Shown: positions 14,440 through 23,127, numbered from the stretch's first letter. The stretch: DNA of 64,000 nucleotides from Amnibacterium kyonggiense (GCF_004364555.1 NZ_SOAM01000001.1:868001-932000), one strand, 5' to 3'. Translations and numbers: made by a program. Notes: generated from the sequence alone by a model not told the origin.

Positions 14440-14790
14440 ATGACCACCACGCTCCCGCTCACCGCCGACACCACCGGTGCCTGCTGCGGCAGCGTCGCGC
14501 ACGGCGCCGTCGACGCCGCCGGCGCCGAGCAGATCGCTCGCGTGTTCAAGGCCCTCGGCGACCCGACCCGCGTCCGCCTCCTGTCCCTGATCGCCGCCAG
14601 CGACGACCACGAGGCCTGCATTTGCGACCTCACCGAACCCGTCGGGCTCACCCAGCCCACGGTCTCGCACCACATGAAGCTCCTCGTCGACGCCGGCCTC
14701 GCCACCCGCGAGCAGCGCGGCCGCTGGGCCTACTACCGAGTCGTCGAGGGCGCACTCTCCGCTGCTGCACAGTCCCTCGTGCCGCGATGA
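14440..14790 (+). CDS. arsR: ArsR-family arsenite repressor
   Basis: A 116-residue winged-helix repressor. The DNA-binding helix is LTQPTVSHHMKLL, and HEACICDLTEP carries the CxC arsenite-binding site just before it, as in classical ArsR. A CAGGA site precedes ATG 14440. The stop overlaps the acetyltransferase pseudogene start by four bases (ATGA), so arsR led a two-gene operon. It should repress itself and the ArsO-like gene through the dyads upstream. Confidence 0.9.
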   Translation: MTTTLPLTADTTGACCGSVAHGAVDAAGAEQIARVFKALGDPTRVRLLSLIAASDDHEACICDLTEPVGLTQPTVSHHMKLLVDAGLATREQRGRWAYYRVVEGALSAAAQSLVPR

Positions 14791-15301
14791 CGAGCCCGCT
14801 CGTCCGGCCGATGCGACCAGGCGACTGGGCGGCCGTCGAGCGCATCTACCGGGACGGGATCGCCACCGGCCATGCCACCTTTGCATCCGAACCGCCGGAC
14901 GGGCAGCACTTCGACGAGGGCAAGGTCTCCGACCTCCGATTCGTCGCGACCGTGGGTGATGCGGTCGTCGGCTGGATCGCAGCGAGCCCCACCTCGAGTC
15001 GCGACGTCCTCGCGGTGTCATCGAGCATTTGGTCTACGTGGACCCCGTCGCCCGGGGGCAACGCGTCGGTACAGCCCTGCTGGATGACTTCTGTGGTGCG
15101 GCGGACGGCGCCGGGTACTGGACGATCCAGTCGAGCATCTTCCCCGAGAACGTCGCCAGCCTCGCCCTTCACGACCGGCATGGATTCCGTCGCGTCGGAG
15201 TGCGCGAACGCATCGCCCTGATGACCTACGGGCCTCTCGCAGGCCGATGGCGCGACACAATGCTGATCGAGCGGCGGAGCGGATCAGGCGATTCCCACTG
15301 A
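14787..15301 (+). pseudogene. Frameshifted GNAT acetyltransferase (ArsN/phosphinothricin-acetyltransferase-like)
   Basis: The first reading frame, from ATG 14787, gives the N-terminal half of a Pat/ArsN-type acetyltransferase (LVRPMRPGDWAAVERIYRDG, then TFASEPP and GWIAASPTSSR). The C-terminal half, VYVDPVARGQRVGTALL to DRHGFRRVGVRER, continues in another frame from about 15005-15029. One lost base, or two gained, between 15005 and 15025 explains it. Intact relatives acetylate phosphinothricin or arsinothricin. It is either a real inactivation or a sequencing error. The halves should not be read as two genes. Confidence 0.8.
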
Positions 15302-15369
15302 GATCAACGCTCAACGAGCCCGTGACTCCGAACCAGTAGGTCTCGCGACGGGCGTGGTCGTCCCGGTCG

Positions 15370-16161
15370 TTATCCCGCCGGGTCGGCGTCTCGGATCTCC
15401 TCGCCACGCGCTTCCTCCAGGTCTTCGGGCATGCGAGCCACGAGCTGTGTCGACCACCACGTCATCGGTTGGCCGATACCACCGGTGATCGTCCGTCGGA
15501 GACGCCGGCCCCAGGCATAGATGCCCGCCGCCCACAGCTCCTTGAGCTCGTCGGTCAAGTTGCGCTGCGCCTCACGTACCGCTTGCAGACCTTCGGACTC
15601 AACCTCGCTCGCGACTTCGCCCCAGTCTTGAGCCGTCTGAAGGAATCGATCCGCGATATCGATCTCGCTGTCTGAGTGTTCCTCACCCAGAGTGGAGAGA
15701 CTCCACTCGTGGGAGCCCGCGACGAGTTCCCAGAGCTGCCGCCCCGTCGTAATCGGATCGAATGGGATCGAATCCTCGTTGACGCCGACAATGACGCGCA
15801 CGGGAGGTGTCTGGCCCTCAGCATGCGAATCCTCTGCCCAGCGCTCATGCTCCGACTTCAGAGCGCGGAGCCGCTCGACGCCGAAGGTCGTCGGTTGCTC
15901 ATCGACGCGCTTGTGGTCCTCAGGGCATAGCAGCACGAGGTTGTCGTAGGCGTCGATGCGGACTCCGCTGCGCTCACTGCCGCGGGGTCCGGCGGGATTT
16001 CGCGCCACGATGTGCGCCTCTTGGCCGAGCACTAATCCGGGTCGATCTTCAGTGTCGGCGCGGCTCGTGAGAAGTCGTCTACAGAGCGCGCATCGATTGT
16101 GAGACCGGGCCCAGAGGAGCTTGCGGTCAATCTGCGAGATAGCCACGATGAATCCACTCAC
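15370..16161 (-). CDS. HNH endonuclease domain protein
   Basis: A 263-residue protein with a zinc-type HNH centre in its first 90 residues: RCALCRR, then QEAHIVARNPAG and LVLLCPEDHKRVD, giving the Cys pairs and catalytic histidines. The remaining two thirds is helical and acidic and not recognised. Start set at GTG 16161; GTG 16146 is the alternative, and readings further upstream run into the nested hairpin. It may be a defence or mobile-element nuclease. It stands alone at the edge of the arsenic cargo, transcribed away from the element B replication genes. Confidence 0.7.
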   Translation of the reverse strand: MSGFIVAISQIDRKLLWARSHNRCALCRRLLTSRADTEDRPGLVLGQEAHIVARNPAGPRGSERSGVRIDAYDNLVLLCPEDHKRVDEQPTTFGVERLRALKSEHERWAEDSHAEGQTPPVRVIVGVNEDSIPFDPITTGRQLWELVAGSHEWSLSTLGEEHSDSEIDIADRFLQTAQDWGEVASEVESEGLQAVREAQRNLTDELKELWAAGIYAWGRRLRRTITGGIGQPMTWWSTQLVARMPEDLEEARGEEIRDADPAG

Positions 16162-16578
16162 ACCTCGAAGACGTGCCAAGCGCCGACGAGCCGAACGGGG
16201 TCCTCGCCCAGACGGGCAAAGGGGCACCGAGGCCGGATAGACCCCTCGTTGCATACCTCGTCGGGTGCGAGGGGTGCAGCGAGGGGTTTCGGGCGTCTTG
16301 CCCTGTCCTGGCCTGCCACCTCCGCTGCGCGGCTTCCGAACCACCCTCACTCAGCGGTAAAGCGTTGCTGACTGAGGGTGGTTCGGAAGTGCAGGTGGCA
16401 GGCCAGGACAGGGCAAGCGAGAAAGACAGGTGGTGGGGAGGAGTTGTTGAGGACGGTTGTGTTGAAACGACACATGAGCTGACGGTGGGTGGCGATTACG
16501 GCGTAGGAGTGGTGCTGTCGGTGGGCGGTGTTCTCGTTCGGGGATGAAGCGGGATCCGTTGTGGGAGGGCGGTGCGTG
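16162..16578. other. Gene-free stretch with element B control region
   Basis: About 415 bp without a convincing gene. It contains the nested hairpin at 16297-16417 and a short stretch (around 16525-16550) resembling the DNA before the element A gene. GGAGGG at 16564 is the ribosome-binding site of the next gene. Confidence 0.5.
16297..16417. repeat. Nested hairpin of element B
   Basis: Outer arms 16297-16321 and 16393-16417 are the same 25 bases as in element A. The inner stem, 16333-16355 with 16367-16389, is 23 bp with one mismatch and an 11-nt loop. Against element A the inner arms differ at three base pairs, each changed on both sides, so pairing is conserved while sequence is not. Confidence 0.75.
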
Positions 16579-17301
16579 ATGGTGCGGACGTTCGATCGGG
16601 GCGAATCGACGGTGTGGGTGATGCCGAGGGACGAGCAGATGCTGCTGTGGTTCTCGATCGTGCGGATCGCGAACGTGCAGTCGGTTCGGTGGGTGCTCGG
16701 GAGCCTGAACGGTCAGGACGGTCCGGTGTCCACGCGGCGGGCACAAACGTGGTGCGCGCGCATGAAGACCGCGGGGATGGTCGACCGCGCGCAGCTCGGC
16801 GGTGCAGGTGGATCGTTGGTGTGGGCGACCTATCAGGGGACCGGCTTGTCGAAGCCGAACCTGTACCGGCAGACGACGCGGCACGAGGTCGCCGTCGCGG
16901 CAGCCTCCGCGCGGTACGCGGCTGCGGGGTACGCCTGGCAGCGCGATCTGAAACCCGACTCTGGAGGTGGTCACCAGGCTGACGGGACGGCACTCGCGCC
17001 GGGCTGGATCGAGCTGATCGAAGTCGAGCTGACCGGCAAGCGGATGCCTCGGTACGTGCAGATCTTCACCTCGTTTCGGCGCAGGTTCGACATCGGCGAT
17101 ATCAGCACCGTCACCTACCTCTGCAACGCAGACGGCGCCCGTGCCGTTCGTGAGGCGTTGCGATCGCTGCCCGCTGGGTGCGTGATCGCCGACCGGATCA
17201 ACGTCCACGAGGTCTACGACTCCGCTGGCCTGTGGGCCGAAGACGAGCTTCCGAACTGGCTGCTGACCGCACACGCGGTCGCGGCCCGCATGGGCAGGTA
17301 G
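16579..17301 (+). CDS. Replication-relaxation family protein, element B
   Basis: A 240-residue homologue of the protein at 5080. Shared blocks include WFSIVRIANVQSVRWVL, RQTTRHEVAVAAASARYA and HQADG followed by IELIEVELTGKR. The same winged-helix plus D...ExE nuclease-like layout is seen. Start at ATG 16579 is supported by GGAGGG eight bases upstream; the reading from 16528 adds no conserved sequence. Three bases separate it from the integrase, so the two are one operon. Likely to act on the nested hairpin or on element replication (inference). Confidence 0.75.
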   Translation: MVRTFDRGESTVWVMPRDEQMLLWFSIVRIANVQSVRWVLGSLNGQDGPVSTRRAQTWCARMKTAGMVDRAQLGGAGGSLVWATYQGTGLSKPNLYRQTTRHEVAVAAASARYAAAGYAWQRDLKPDSGGGHQADGTALAPGWIELIEVELTGKRMPRYVQIFTSFRRRFDIGDISTVTYLCNADGARAVREALRSLPAGCVIADRINVHEVYDSAGLWAEDELPNWLLTAHAVAARMGR

Positions 17302-17304
17302 GAC

Positions 17305-18558
17305 ATGGGTCGGCCACGTATGCCGATTGGCAGCCACGGCGTCGTCAACGTCCACCAGGTCGAGCCTGGAGTGTGGCGCGCGAGGACGCTCTACCGCTTC
17401 CCAGACGGCAAGCGCCGTCAGGTCGAGCGACTCCGACGAGGCCGTACCGGCGCGAAGGCGGTCCAGGCGCTCCAGGAGGCGTTGATCGATATCGAGACGC
17501 CGCAAAGCGGCGAGCTGCGGGGGAGTACCCGCCTCGAGGTGCTGGCCGCGCAGTTCCTGGCAGTGAAGCGGGAGACGGACCGGTCGCCGCGAACAATCGA
17601 CTCGTACGAGCACGCGCTGCGGAAGTCGATCATCCCGAGAATCGGCGATCTGCGGGTCGAGGAGGCCACGCCGGGTCGGATCCAGGCGTTCCTCAACACC
17701 GTGAGCCGGGAGCACGGCCACGGGGCGGCCAAGACCTGCCGTTCGGTGTTGTCCGGGATGTTCGGACTCGCCGTGCGCAGCGACGTATTGCGGTCCAATC
17801 CGATGAGCGCTGTCGAGTCCCCGCGCCGGAAGGTCGACCGGGCCGCGACCGCGATACCGCTCGACCAGGTGCCGATGTTCCTCGACATTATCCGCGCCGA
17901 CGAGAAGCTGCGTGAGCTCGACCTCAGCGACCTGTTCGAGTTCATGCTCTTCACCGGCTGCCGAATCGGCGAGGCCCTCGCCCTGCGATGGACCCACGTC
18001 GATACCGAGGCGGGCACGATCACCTTCGCGGCCACGGTGGTCCGGACGAAGGAGCGCGGGCTCGAGATCCAGGAGCACGGCAAGAGCGACTCGTCGAATC
18101 GCACGATCACCGTGCCGACCGAGGCGATCGACGTGCTCGGGAAGCGGGAGCGCTGGACCGAGTACGTGTTTCCGTCATTCGCCGGCAAGCTCCGTGACGT
18201 CAACAACACGGAGGCCGACTGGCGAGCCAACCGCGACCGTCTCGGCTACCCGGGGTTCACAGCGCACGGGCTCCGCAAGACCTGCGCCACGGCGCTCGAT
18301 GTCGCCGGCGTCTCAGCGCGCGGCATCGCGGAGTACCTCGGGCACAAGCGGCCATCGATGACGCAGGACGTCTATATGTCGAGGAAGGTCGGCACCGTCG
18401 ACGCTGCAGGCCATCTCGATCGAATGTTCGGAGTTAGTTCGGGAGCGCCGTCCGGCACCGAGATGCGATCCGCGCAGGCAAGCCGATCGAGTGGGCCCCG
18501 TGGGGCTCGAACCCACGACCCGCGGATTAAAAGTCCGATGCTCTACCGACTGAGCTAG
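17305..18558 (+). CDS. Tyrosine integrase of element B
   Basis: A 417-residue phage-type integrase. The arm-binding and SAM-like domains fill residues 1-170. The catalytic Arg is in FTGCRIGEALAL, the HxxR-like box is HGLRK, then LGHKRPS and the Tyr in TQDVYMSRK. Its sequence differs from the element A integrase although both use the same att core. The last 20 residues (GPRGARTHDPRIKSPMLYRLS region) are antisense to the tRNA-Lys gene, so integration at this site completes the reading frame. Confidence 0.9.
   Translation: MGRPRMPIGSHGVVNVHQVEPGVWRARTLYRFPDGKRRQVERLRRGRTGAKAVQALQEALIDIETPQSGELRGSTRLEVLAAQFLAVKRETDRSPRTIDSYEHALRKSIIPRIGDLRVEEATPGRIQAFLNTVSREHGHGAAKTCRSVLSGMFGLAVRSDVLRSNPMSAVESPRRKVDRAATAIPLDQVPMFLDIIRADEKLRELDLSDLFEFMLFTGCRIGEALALRWTHVDTEAGTITFAATVVRTKERGLEIQEHGKSDSSNRTITVPTEAIDVLGKRERWTEYVFPSFAGKLRDVNNTEADWRANRDRLGYPGFTAHGLRKTCATALDVAGVSARGIAEYLGHKRPSMTQDVYMSRKVGTVDAAGHLDRMFGVSSGAPSGTEMRSAQASRSSGPRGARTHDPRIKSPMLYRLS
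18490..18526. repeat. Right attachment site of element B, inside tRNA-Lys
   Basis: Identical over 37 bp to 7008-7044. It covers the acceptor 3' strand, T-arm and variable region of the tRNA gene plus two bases beyond the discriminator; identity stops at the anticodon stem. Confidence 0.9.
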
Positions 18559-18564
18559 AGGCCC
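18492..18564 (-). tRNA. tRNA-Lys (UUU)
   Basis: A complete 73-nt cloverleaf. The acceptor pairs GGGCCTC with GGGGCCC, the D-arm is GCTC/GAGC, the anticodon loop CTTTTAA gives UUU, and the T-arm is GTGGG-TTCGAGC-CCCAC with discriminator A. CCA is not encoded. The gene is intact despite being the integration site of elements A and B. Confidence 0.95.
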
Positions 18565-18618
18565 CTGGCTCCGAGCGTAGCCGCGTCCCTTCAGCGCCGC
18601 GCGACGCTGGCGAGCACC

Positions 18619-18768
18619 TCAGACGCGGCGGCGGATGAAGCCGACGATGCCGGTGATCACGAAGAGGGCCAGGGCGAGGATCGCCAGCCAGATCAGCCCT
18701 TTGACCGTGAACCCGACGATCGCGAGGACCAGCCACACCACGAGCAGGAAGACGATCAGACCGACCAT
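18619..18768 (-). CDS. Small hydrophobic membrane peptide
   Basis: A 49-residue protein from ATG 18768 with two close hydrophobic helices (MVGLIVFLLVVWLVLAIVGF and the following ILALALFVITG) and a basic end, IRRRV. A conserved-looking small membrane protein of unknown role, similar in form to the short hydrophobic proteins common in actinobacteria. No clear ribosome-binding site is seen. Confidence 0.55.
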   Translation of the reverse strand: MVGLIVFLLVVWLVLAIVGFTVKGLIWLAILALALFVITGIVGFIRRRV

Positions 18769-18862
18769 GCCGGGAACACTGGCCTCGTCCGCTGAGCGCT
18801 CGCCGAACGGGCGCCGCCCCGGCTCCGCAGCGGGGGTCGACCCGCGCTCGTACCCTGGAGGG

Positions 18863-19489
18863 ATGGCCGACTTCCACCGCCCCGTGCGCATGCCCGCCGA
18901 GCACTTCGACTTCGTCAAGGGCGGCGAGGACCCGGCCGTGCTGGTCCGCTCCGCGCACGAGACGGCGCAGGCGCTCGTGAGCCGCGTGCGTGCGGACCCG
19001 GACCCGGAGGTCGTCCAGCGGCTCGTGTCGTTCGCGGAGCGCGAGGGGATCGACGCCGTCGCGGAGCTCTGGTCCCGCGCCGCGGCGCTCAGCCTCCCGG
19101 GCGCCCTGTGGCGGCTCTACCTGCTGCGCGAGATGGTGCGGCGGGACCCGGACCTGGTCAGCCTCGCCTTCAATCGCGGCGCCGAGCGCCTGCGCAGCAT
19201 CGACCCGGTGATCGCCGGCGCGCCCACCCCGGCCGGCCCGGAGGAGATCCTCGCGCTCGCCGACGAGATCCTCCGCGGCGTCTTCGAGGGCGACCTCGGG
19301 CTCGCACTCGACCGTGCGGCGGCGTTCGCGCGCGTCACGGCCGACGGCTCGCTCGACCTCGCCGACGACGCGGACGCGACCGAGCCTGCGCGGGCGGACG
19401 TGCTGACGAAGCGGGCCGCCCGACTCTCCGCGCTCGCTGAGGAGCTGTCGATCTCGGCTCGGCTGCAGCGCGACGGCGCTTTAGACTGA
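18863..19489 (+). CDS. Conserved actinobacterial hypothetical protein
   Basis: A 208-residue soluble, mostly helical protein, starting MADFHRPVRMPAEHFDFVKGG after GGAGGG. No catalytic motif or membrane segment is seen. Similar actinobacterial proteins are sometimes labelled RNA polymerase subunit in databases; nothing in the sequence supports that. It is followed by a small hairpin (GCCGCT-TCG-AGCGGC near 19541-19557). It stands alone before sigK. Confidence 0.65.
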   Translation: MADFHRPVRMPAEHFDFVKGGEDPAVLVRSAHETAQALVSRVRADPDPEVVQRLVSFAEREGIDAVAELWSRAAALSLPGALWRLYLLREMVRRDPDLVSLAFNRGAERLRSIDPVIAGAPTPAGPEEILALADEILRGVFEGDLGLALDRAAAFARVTADGSLDLADDADATEPARADVLTKRAARLSALAEELSISARLQRDGALD

Positions 19490-19730
19490 CGGAGGTCCTT
19501 CGGGGCCCCGCCGGGCCGCAGTAACCCCGGGCTCCATTTTCAGCCGCTTCGAGCGGCCTCGCGCCGAGAGGCGTTTCTGCGGTCCGGCACCCCTCTCCGC
19601 GCTTTCGGGCCCCGGACCAATCCGGTCGGACCGATCGTTGCGAACCCTCCAGTACAGAGGCGACTCCGTCGTCCGGCCGCCCCAGGACGGGTGGTCGGAA
19701 CCTCGCACTCGGAACCGGAGGAGGTGCTGC

Positions 19731-20324
19731 ATGCTGGTGGTCATGGACCCCGACGTCGGTGATGCGCTCTCCGGCATGCGGGACACGCCCGAAGCGAAGC
19801 TCGCCCGCGTCGCCGCGGGCGACAAGCGCGCTTTCGCGGAGCTGTACGACGCCACCGCCTCCCGGGTCTTCGGCCTCGTGCGCCGGCTGCTCGTCGACCC
19901 CTCGCAGTCCGAGGAGGTCACCCAGGAGGTCTACCTCGAGATCTGGCAGACCGCTTCGCGGTACAAGCCGGAGCGGGGCAGCGCGATGTCCTGGATGCTG
20001 ACGATGGCGCACCGCCGCGCCGTCGACCGCGTCCGGGCCTCCCAGTCGAGCCGCGAGCGCGACACGAAGGTCGGGATCCGCGACTACGACCGCGAGTACG
20101 ACCAGGTCGCCGAGCACGTCGAGATCACCATGGAGGGCGAGCGCGTGAAGCGCGCCCTGCAGGGGCTGACCGAGCTGCAGCGGCAGGCCGTCGAGCTCGC
20201 CTACTACCGCGGCCTCTCCCACTCGGAGATCGCCGAGGAGCTGCACGTGCCCGTCGGCACGATCAAGACCAGGATCCGGGACGGCATGATCCGTCTGCGT
20301 GACGCGTTGGGCGTGACGTCATGA
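19731..20324 (+). CDS. sigK: ECF sigma factor SigK
   Basis: A 197-residue ECF sigma factor. Region 2 is AFAELYDATASRVFGLVRRLL to AHRRAVDRVR (residues 35-105), and region 4 is LTELQRQAVELAYYRGLSHSEIA through VGTIKTRIRDGMIRLRDAL (residues 143-195). ATG 19731 has GGAGGT five bases upstream; the ATG at 19743 is an alternative. The next gene, overlapping by ATGA, encodes its membrane anti-sigma factor. In mycobacteria SigK answers redox signals and drives secreted-protein genes; the local regulon is not visible. Confidence 0.85.
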   Translation: MLVVMDPDVGDALSGMRDTPEAKLARVAAGDKRAFAELYDATASRVFGLVRRLLVDPSQSEEVTQEVYLEIWQTASRYKPERGSAMSWMLTMAHRRAVDRVRASQSSRERDTKVGIRDYDREYDQVAEHVEITMEGERVKRALQGLTELQRQAVELAYYRGLSHSEIAEELHVPVGTIKTRIRDGMIRLRDALGVTS

Positions 20325-21079
20325 CGAACCGTGAGGACGCTCACCTGCTGAGCGGTGCGTACGCGCTCGACGCGGTGACCGCGGAGGAGGCCGCCTTCGT
20401 CGAGGCCGCCATGCGCGAGTCGGAGGACCTGCACGGCGAGATCGTCGGCCTGTCCGACACGGCCGTCGCCCTGGGGCTGGCCCTGACGCCGGTGGCGCCG
20501 CCGGCCGCCCTGCGGGCCCGGCTGCTCGACGCGATCGACACGACGCCGCAGCTCGAGGCGGAGGAGGACGTCGTCGCGGCGCCCGCCCCGGCCGCCGAGC
20601 GGGTGCCCGCTGGCGACCACGTCCCAGCACGTCGCCGTCGCCGCGTGCGGCCGATGGCGCTGCTCGCGACCTTCGCGGCCGCGGTCGTCCTGTTCGGCGG
20701 CGGATTCTTCCTCCAGCGCTCCCTGCTGGAGCCGCAGGGCCACTACACGGCGCTGACGCAGGCGGCGGACCTCCACGAGGTGTCGGCGCAGGTGCAGGGC
20801 GGCGGCACCGCCAAGATCTCCTGGTCGAAGTCGCAGCACCTCACCGCGGTGGTCATCAACGGCGTCAAGACGCCGTCGGACCGCGTCCTGCAGCTCTGGA
20901 GCGTCAAGGGCTCGACCATCACCAGCGCCGGGCTGTACGAGCCCCAGGGCGGCGAGCGCTACATGCTCATCTCCGGCACACCGAGCTCGGGGGAGTCCCT
21001 CGCCGTCTCGGTCGAGCCGAACGGCGGCTCCACCCAGCCGACGACGAAGCCGATCGTCTCGGTGCCGCTCGGCGCCTGA
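20321..21079 (+). CDS. rskA: Anti-sigma-K factor RskA
   Basis: A 252-residue membrane anti-sigma factor. The N-terminal cytoplasmic zinc-finger-like helical domain (SGAYALDAVTAEEAAFVEAA, residues 10-70) is followed by an Ala/Pro linker, a basic patch and one membrane helix (LLATFAAAVVLFGGGFFL near residue 112-130). The extracellular RskA domain is LTAVVINGVKTPSDRVLQLW through SGESLAVSVEPNGGS. It holds SigK at the membrane until regulated proteolysis. Coupled to sigK by a four-base overlap. Confidence 0.85.
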   Translation: MTNREDAHLLSGAYALDAVTAEEAAFVEAAMRESEDLHGEIVGLSDTAVALGLALTPVAPPAALRARLLDAIDTTPQLEAEEDVVAAPAPAAERVPAGDHVPARRRRRVRPMALLATFAAAVVLFGGGFFLQRSLLEPQGHYTALTQAADLHEVSAQVQGGGTAKISWSKSQHLTAVVINGVKTPSDRVLQLWSVKGSTITSAGLYEPQGGERYMLISGTPSSGESLAVSVEPNGGSTQPTTKPIVSVPLGA

Positions 21080-21147
21080 CCCGCTTCCTCCCCGCGACGG
21101 CCCGAACCCGTCGTTCCTCGCGCGGCGCGGCCCGCGAGAGCACGACA

Positions 21148-21214
21148 GCAGGAACGAGGCGCTGCAGCAGGAACGATCCGCACGATCGTTCCTGGTGAAG
21201 CGTCTCGTTCCTGC
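21148..21214. repeat. Nested inverted repeat between rskA and pstB
   Basis: Outer arms GCAGGAACGAG and CTCGTTCCTGC are 11 bp; inner arms AGGAACGATC and GATCGTTCCT are 10 bp with a 5-nt loop. The two stems share the GCAGGAACGA word. It lies between convergent genes and probably terminates both. Confidence 0.65.
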
Positions 21215-21236
21215 CGATGTGCTCCCGACCGGCGGA

Positions 21237-22016
21237 TCAGCCGAAGCGGCCGGAGACGTAGTCCTCGGTCGCCTTGACGGACGGGCGCGAGAACATCGTC
21301 GAGGTGTCGTCGTACTCGATGAGCTTGCCCGGCTTGCCGGTGCCCGCGATGTTGAAGAAGGCGGTCTTGTCGGAGACGCGCGACGCCTGCTGCATGTTGT
21401 GGGTCACGATCACGATCGTGTAGTCGGTCTTCAGCTCCTCGATCAGGTCCTCGATCGCGAGGGTGGAGATCGGGTCGAGTGCGGAGCAGGGCTCGTCCAT
21501 CAGCAGCACGTCCGGCGAGACCGCGATCGCGCGGGCGATGCACAGGCGCTGCTGCTGGCCGCCGGAGAGGCCGTTGCCCGGCAGGTTCAGGCGGTCCTTG
21601 ACCTCGTTCCAGAGGTTCGCGCCCTGCAGCGACTTCTCGACGAGCGCGTCGGCGTCGGACTTCGAGATCCGCTTGTTGTTCAGCTTCACGCCGGCGAGGA
21701 CGTTGTCGCGGATCGACATCGTCGGGAACGGGTTCGGCCGCTGGAAGACCATGCCGACCTGGCGGCGCACGAGCACCGGGTCGACGCCGGGGCCGTAGAG
21801 GTTGCTGCCGTCGACGAGCACCTCGCCCTCGACGCGGGCGCCGGGGATGACCTCGTGCATGCGGTTCAGCGTGCGGAGGAAGGTCGACTTGCCGCAGCCG
21901 GAGGGGCCGATGAAGGCCGTCACGGAGCGGGGCTCGATCGTGAGGGAGACGCCCTCCACGGCCTTGAACTTGCCGTAGTAGACGTCGAGGTCGTTGACGA
22001 CGATGCGCTTGGACAT
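21237..22016 (-). CDS. pstB: Phosphate ABC transporter ATPase PstB
   Basis: A 259-residue ABC ATPase with Walker [10 protein letters not shown], signature LSGGQQQRL, Walker [14 protein letters not shown] and switch His in VTHNM. Family-typical length. It powers high-affinity phosphate uptake with PstA and PstC. Last gene of the pstSCAB operon, 31 bp after pstA. Convergent with rskA. Confidence 0.95.
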   Translation of the reverse strand: MSKRIVVNDLDVYYGKFKAVEGVSLTIEPRSVTAFIGPSGCGKSTFLRTLNRMHEVIPGARVEGEVLVDGSNLYGPGVDPVLVRRQVGMVFQRPNPFPTMSIRDNVLAGVKLNNKRISKSDADALVEKSLQGANLWNEVKDRLNLPGNGLSGGQQQRLCIARAIAVSPDVLLMDEPCSALDPISTLAIEDLIEELKTDYTIVIVTHNMQQASRVSDKTAFFNIAGTGKPGKLIEYDDTSTMFSRPSVKATEDYVSGRFG

Positions 22017-22047
22017 CGGGAGCCTTTCGAGCGGTGCCTGATCCGCG

Positions 22048-23127
22048 TCAGCGGGAGGCGATCTTGGGGGCGAAGAAGCGGGCGACGACGCGGGCGATCA
22101 CGTTGAGGATCAGCACGATCAGGATCAGCGTGAGCGCACCGGCCCAGGCGCGGTCGAAGAAGTCCTGCACGTCCGTGCCCGGCTGCGTCAGCTGCGTGTA
22201 GACGTACACGGGGAGCGACATCATCCGCTGGTCGAACAGGTTGTAGTTCATGGAGTCGGTGAACCCGGCCACGAGCAGCAGCGGCGCCGTCTCGCCGACG
22301 ACGCGGGCGATCGCGAGCATCACGCCCGTGACGATGCCCGCGAGCGCGGTGGGGAGGACGACCTTGAGCACGGTGAGCCACTTCGGCACGCCGAGCGCGT
22401 AGGAGGCCTCGCGCAGCTCCATCGGGACGAGCTTCAGCATCTCCTCGCTGGAGCGGACCACGATCGGGATCATCAGGAGGCTGAGCGCCACCGAGCCGCC
22501 GAAGCCCGCCCGGTAGCCGGCGTTGCCGGTGATCAGCGCGAAGAGCGCGAACGCGAACAGGCCCGCGACGATCGACGGGATGCCCGTCATGACGTCGACG
22601 AGGAACGTGATGCCGCGCGCGATCGGCCCGCGGCCGTACTCGACGAGGTAGATCGCGGAGAGCAGGCCCACCGGCACGGAGATGACGGCCGCGGCGAGCG
22701 TGATCTCGAGCGTGCCGACGACGGCGTGGATCGCGCCGCCGCCGGGGCCGGTGACGTTGCGCATCGACTCGCTGAAGTACGCGACGTCGAACCGCGCCAG
22801 GCCGCGGGTGAGCACGGTGACGATGAGGCTGATGAGCGGCAGCAGCGCGATGCCGAAGGCCGTGCAGACCAGCGTCGTGACGAGGCGGTCCTTCGCCCGC
22901 CGCGAGCCCTCGACGAGGAACGATGTGACGTACGTCACGACGACCCAGAGCACGAGGCCGAAGAAGATCGCGCCGGTGACGTTGTAGGCGGCGGTCATGC
23001 CGGCCAGCAGGAAGACGAGGAAGAGCGCGCCGGTGACGACCAGGCTGAGGATCAGCAGGCCGACCGGGGCGTTGCGCGGCAGCTGGCCGGCGCGGATGCC
23101 GGCCGGGATCGCCGTCGTGGTGGCCAT
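22048..23127 (-). CDS. pstA: Phosphate ABC transporter permease PstA
   Basis: A 359-residue inner-membrane permease. Three hydrophobic segments in the first 110 residues precede the usual six-helix permease core, with the cytoplasmic EAA-type loop [21 protein letters not shown] near residue 265. The extra N-terminal helices make it longer than enteric PstA, as is usual in actinobacteria. Its ATG overlaps the pstC stop by one base (TGATG), so translation is coupled. Confidence 0.93.
   Translation of the reverse strand: MATTTAIPAGIRAGQLPRNAPVGLLILSLVVTGALFLVFLLAGMTAAYNVTGAIFFGLVLWVVVTYVTSFLVEGSRRAKDRLVTTLVCTAFGIALLPLISLIVTVLTRGLARFDVAYFSESMRNVTGPGGGAIHAVVGTLEITLAAAVISVPVGLLSAIYLVEYGRGPIARGITFLVDVMTGIPSIVAGLFAFALFALITGNAGYRAGFGGSVALSLLMIPIVVRSSEEMLKLVPMELREASYALGVPKWLTVLKVVLPTALAGIVTGVMLAIARVVGETAPLLLVAGFTDSMNYNLFDQRMMSLPVYVYTQLTQPGTDVQDFFDRAWAGALTLILIVLILNVIARVVARFFAPKIASR

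Larger units (their letters stand above)
7045..18526. mobile_element. Integrative element B with metal/arsenic cargo
   Basis: About 11.5 kb lies between 37-bp direct repeats. The right repeat lies inside the intact tRNA-Lys gene. It carries a tyrosine integrase whose 3' end overlaps the tRNA, a replication-relaxation protein, the nested hairpin and a cargo of metal and arsenic genes. No conjugation genes are seen, so it is probably mobilised by others. Confidence 0.85.

Noticed and set aside
15029-15301. An independent 90-residue acetyltransferase
   Set aside because: It is the C-terminal half of the gene starting at 14787, in another frame; the cofactor-binding region alone would not be a whole enzyme.
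18863-19489. An RNA polymerase beta subunit
   Set aside because: This label may appear for homologues, but no polymerase motif is present in the 208 residues.
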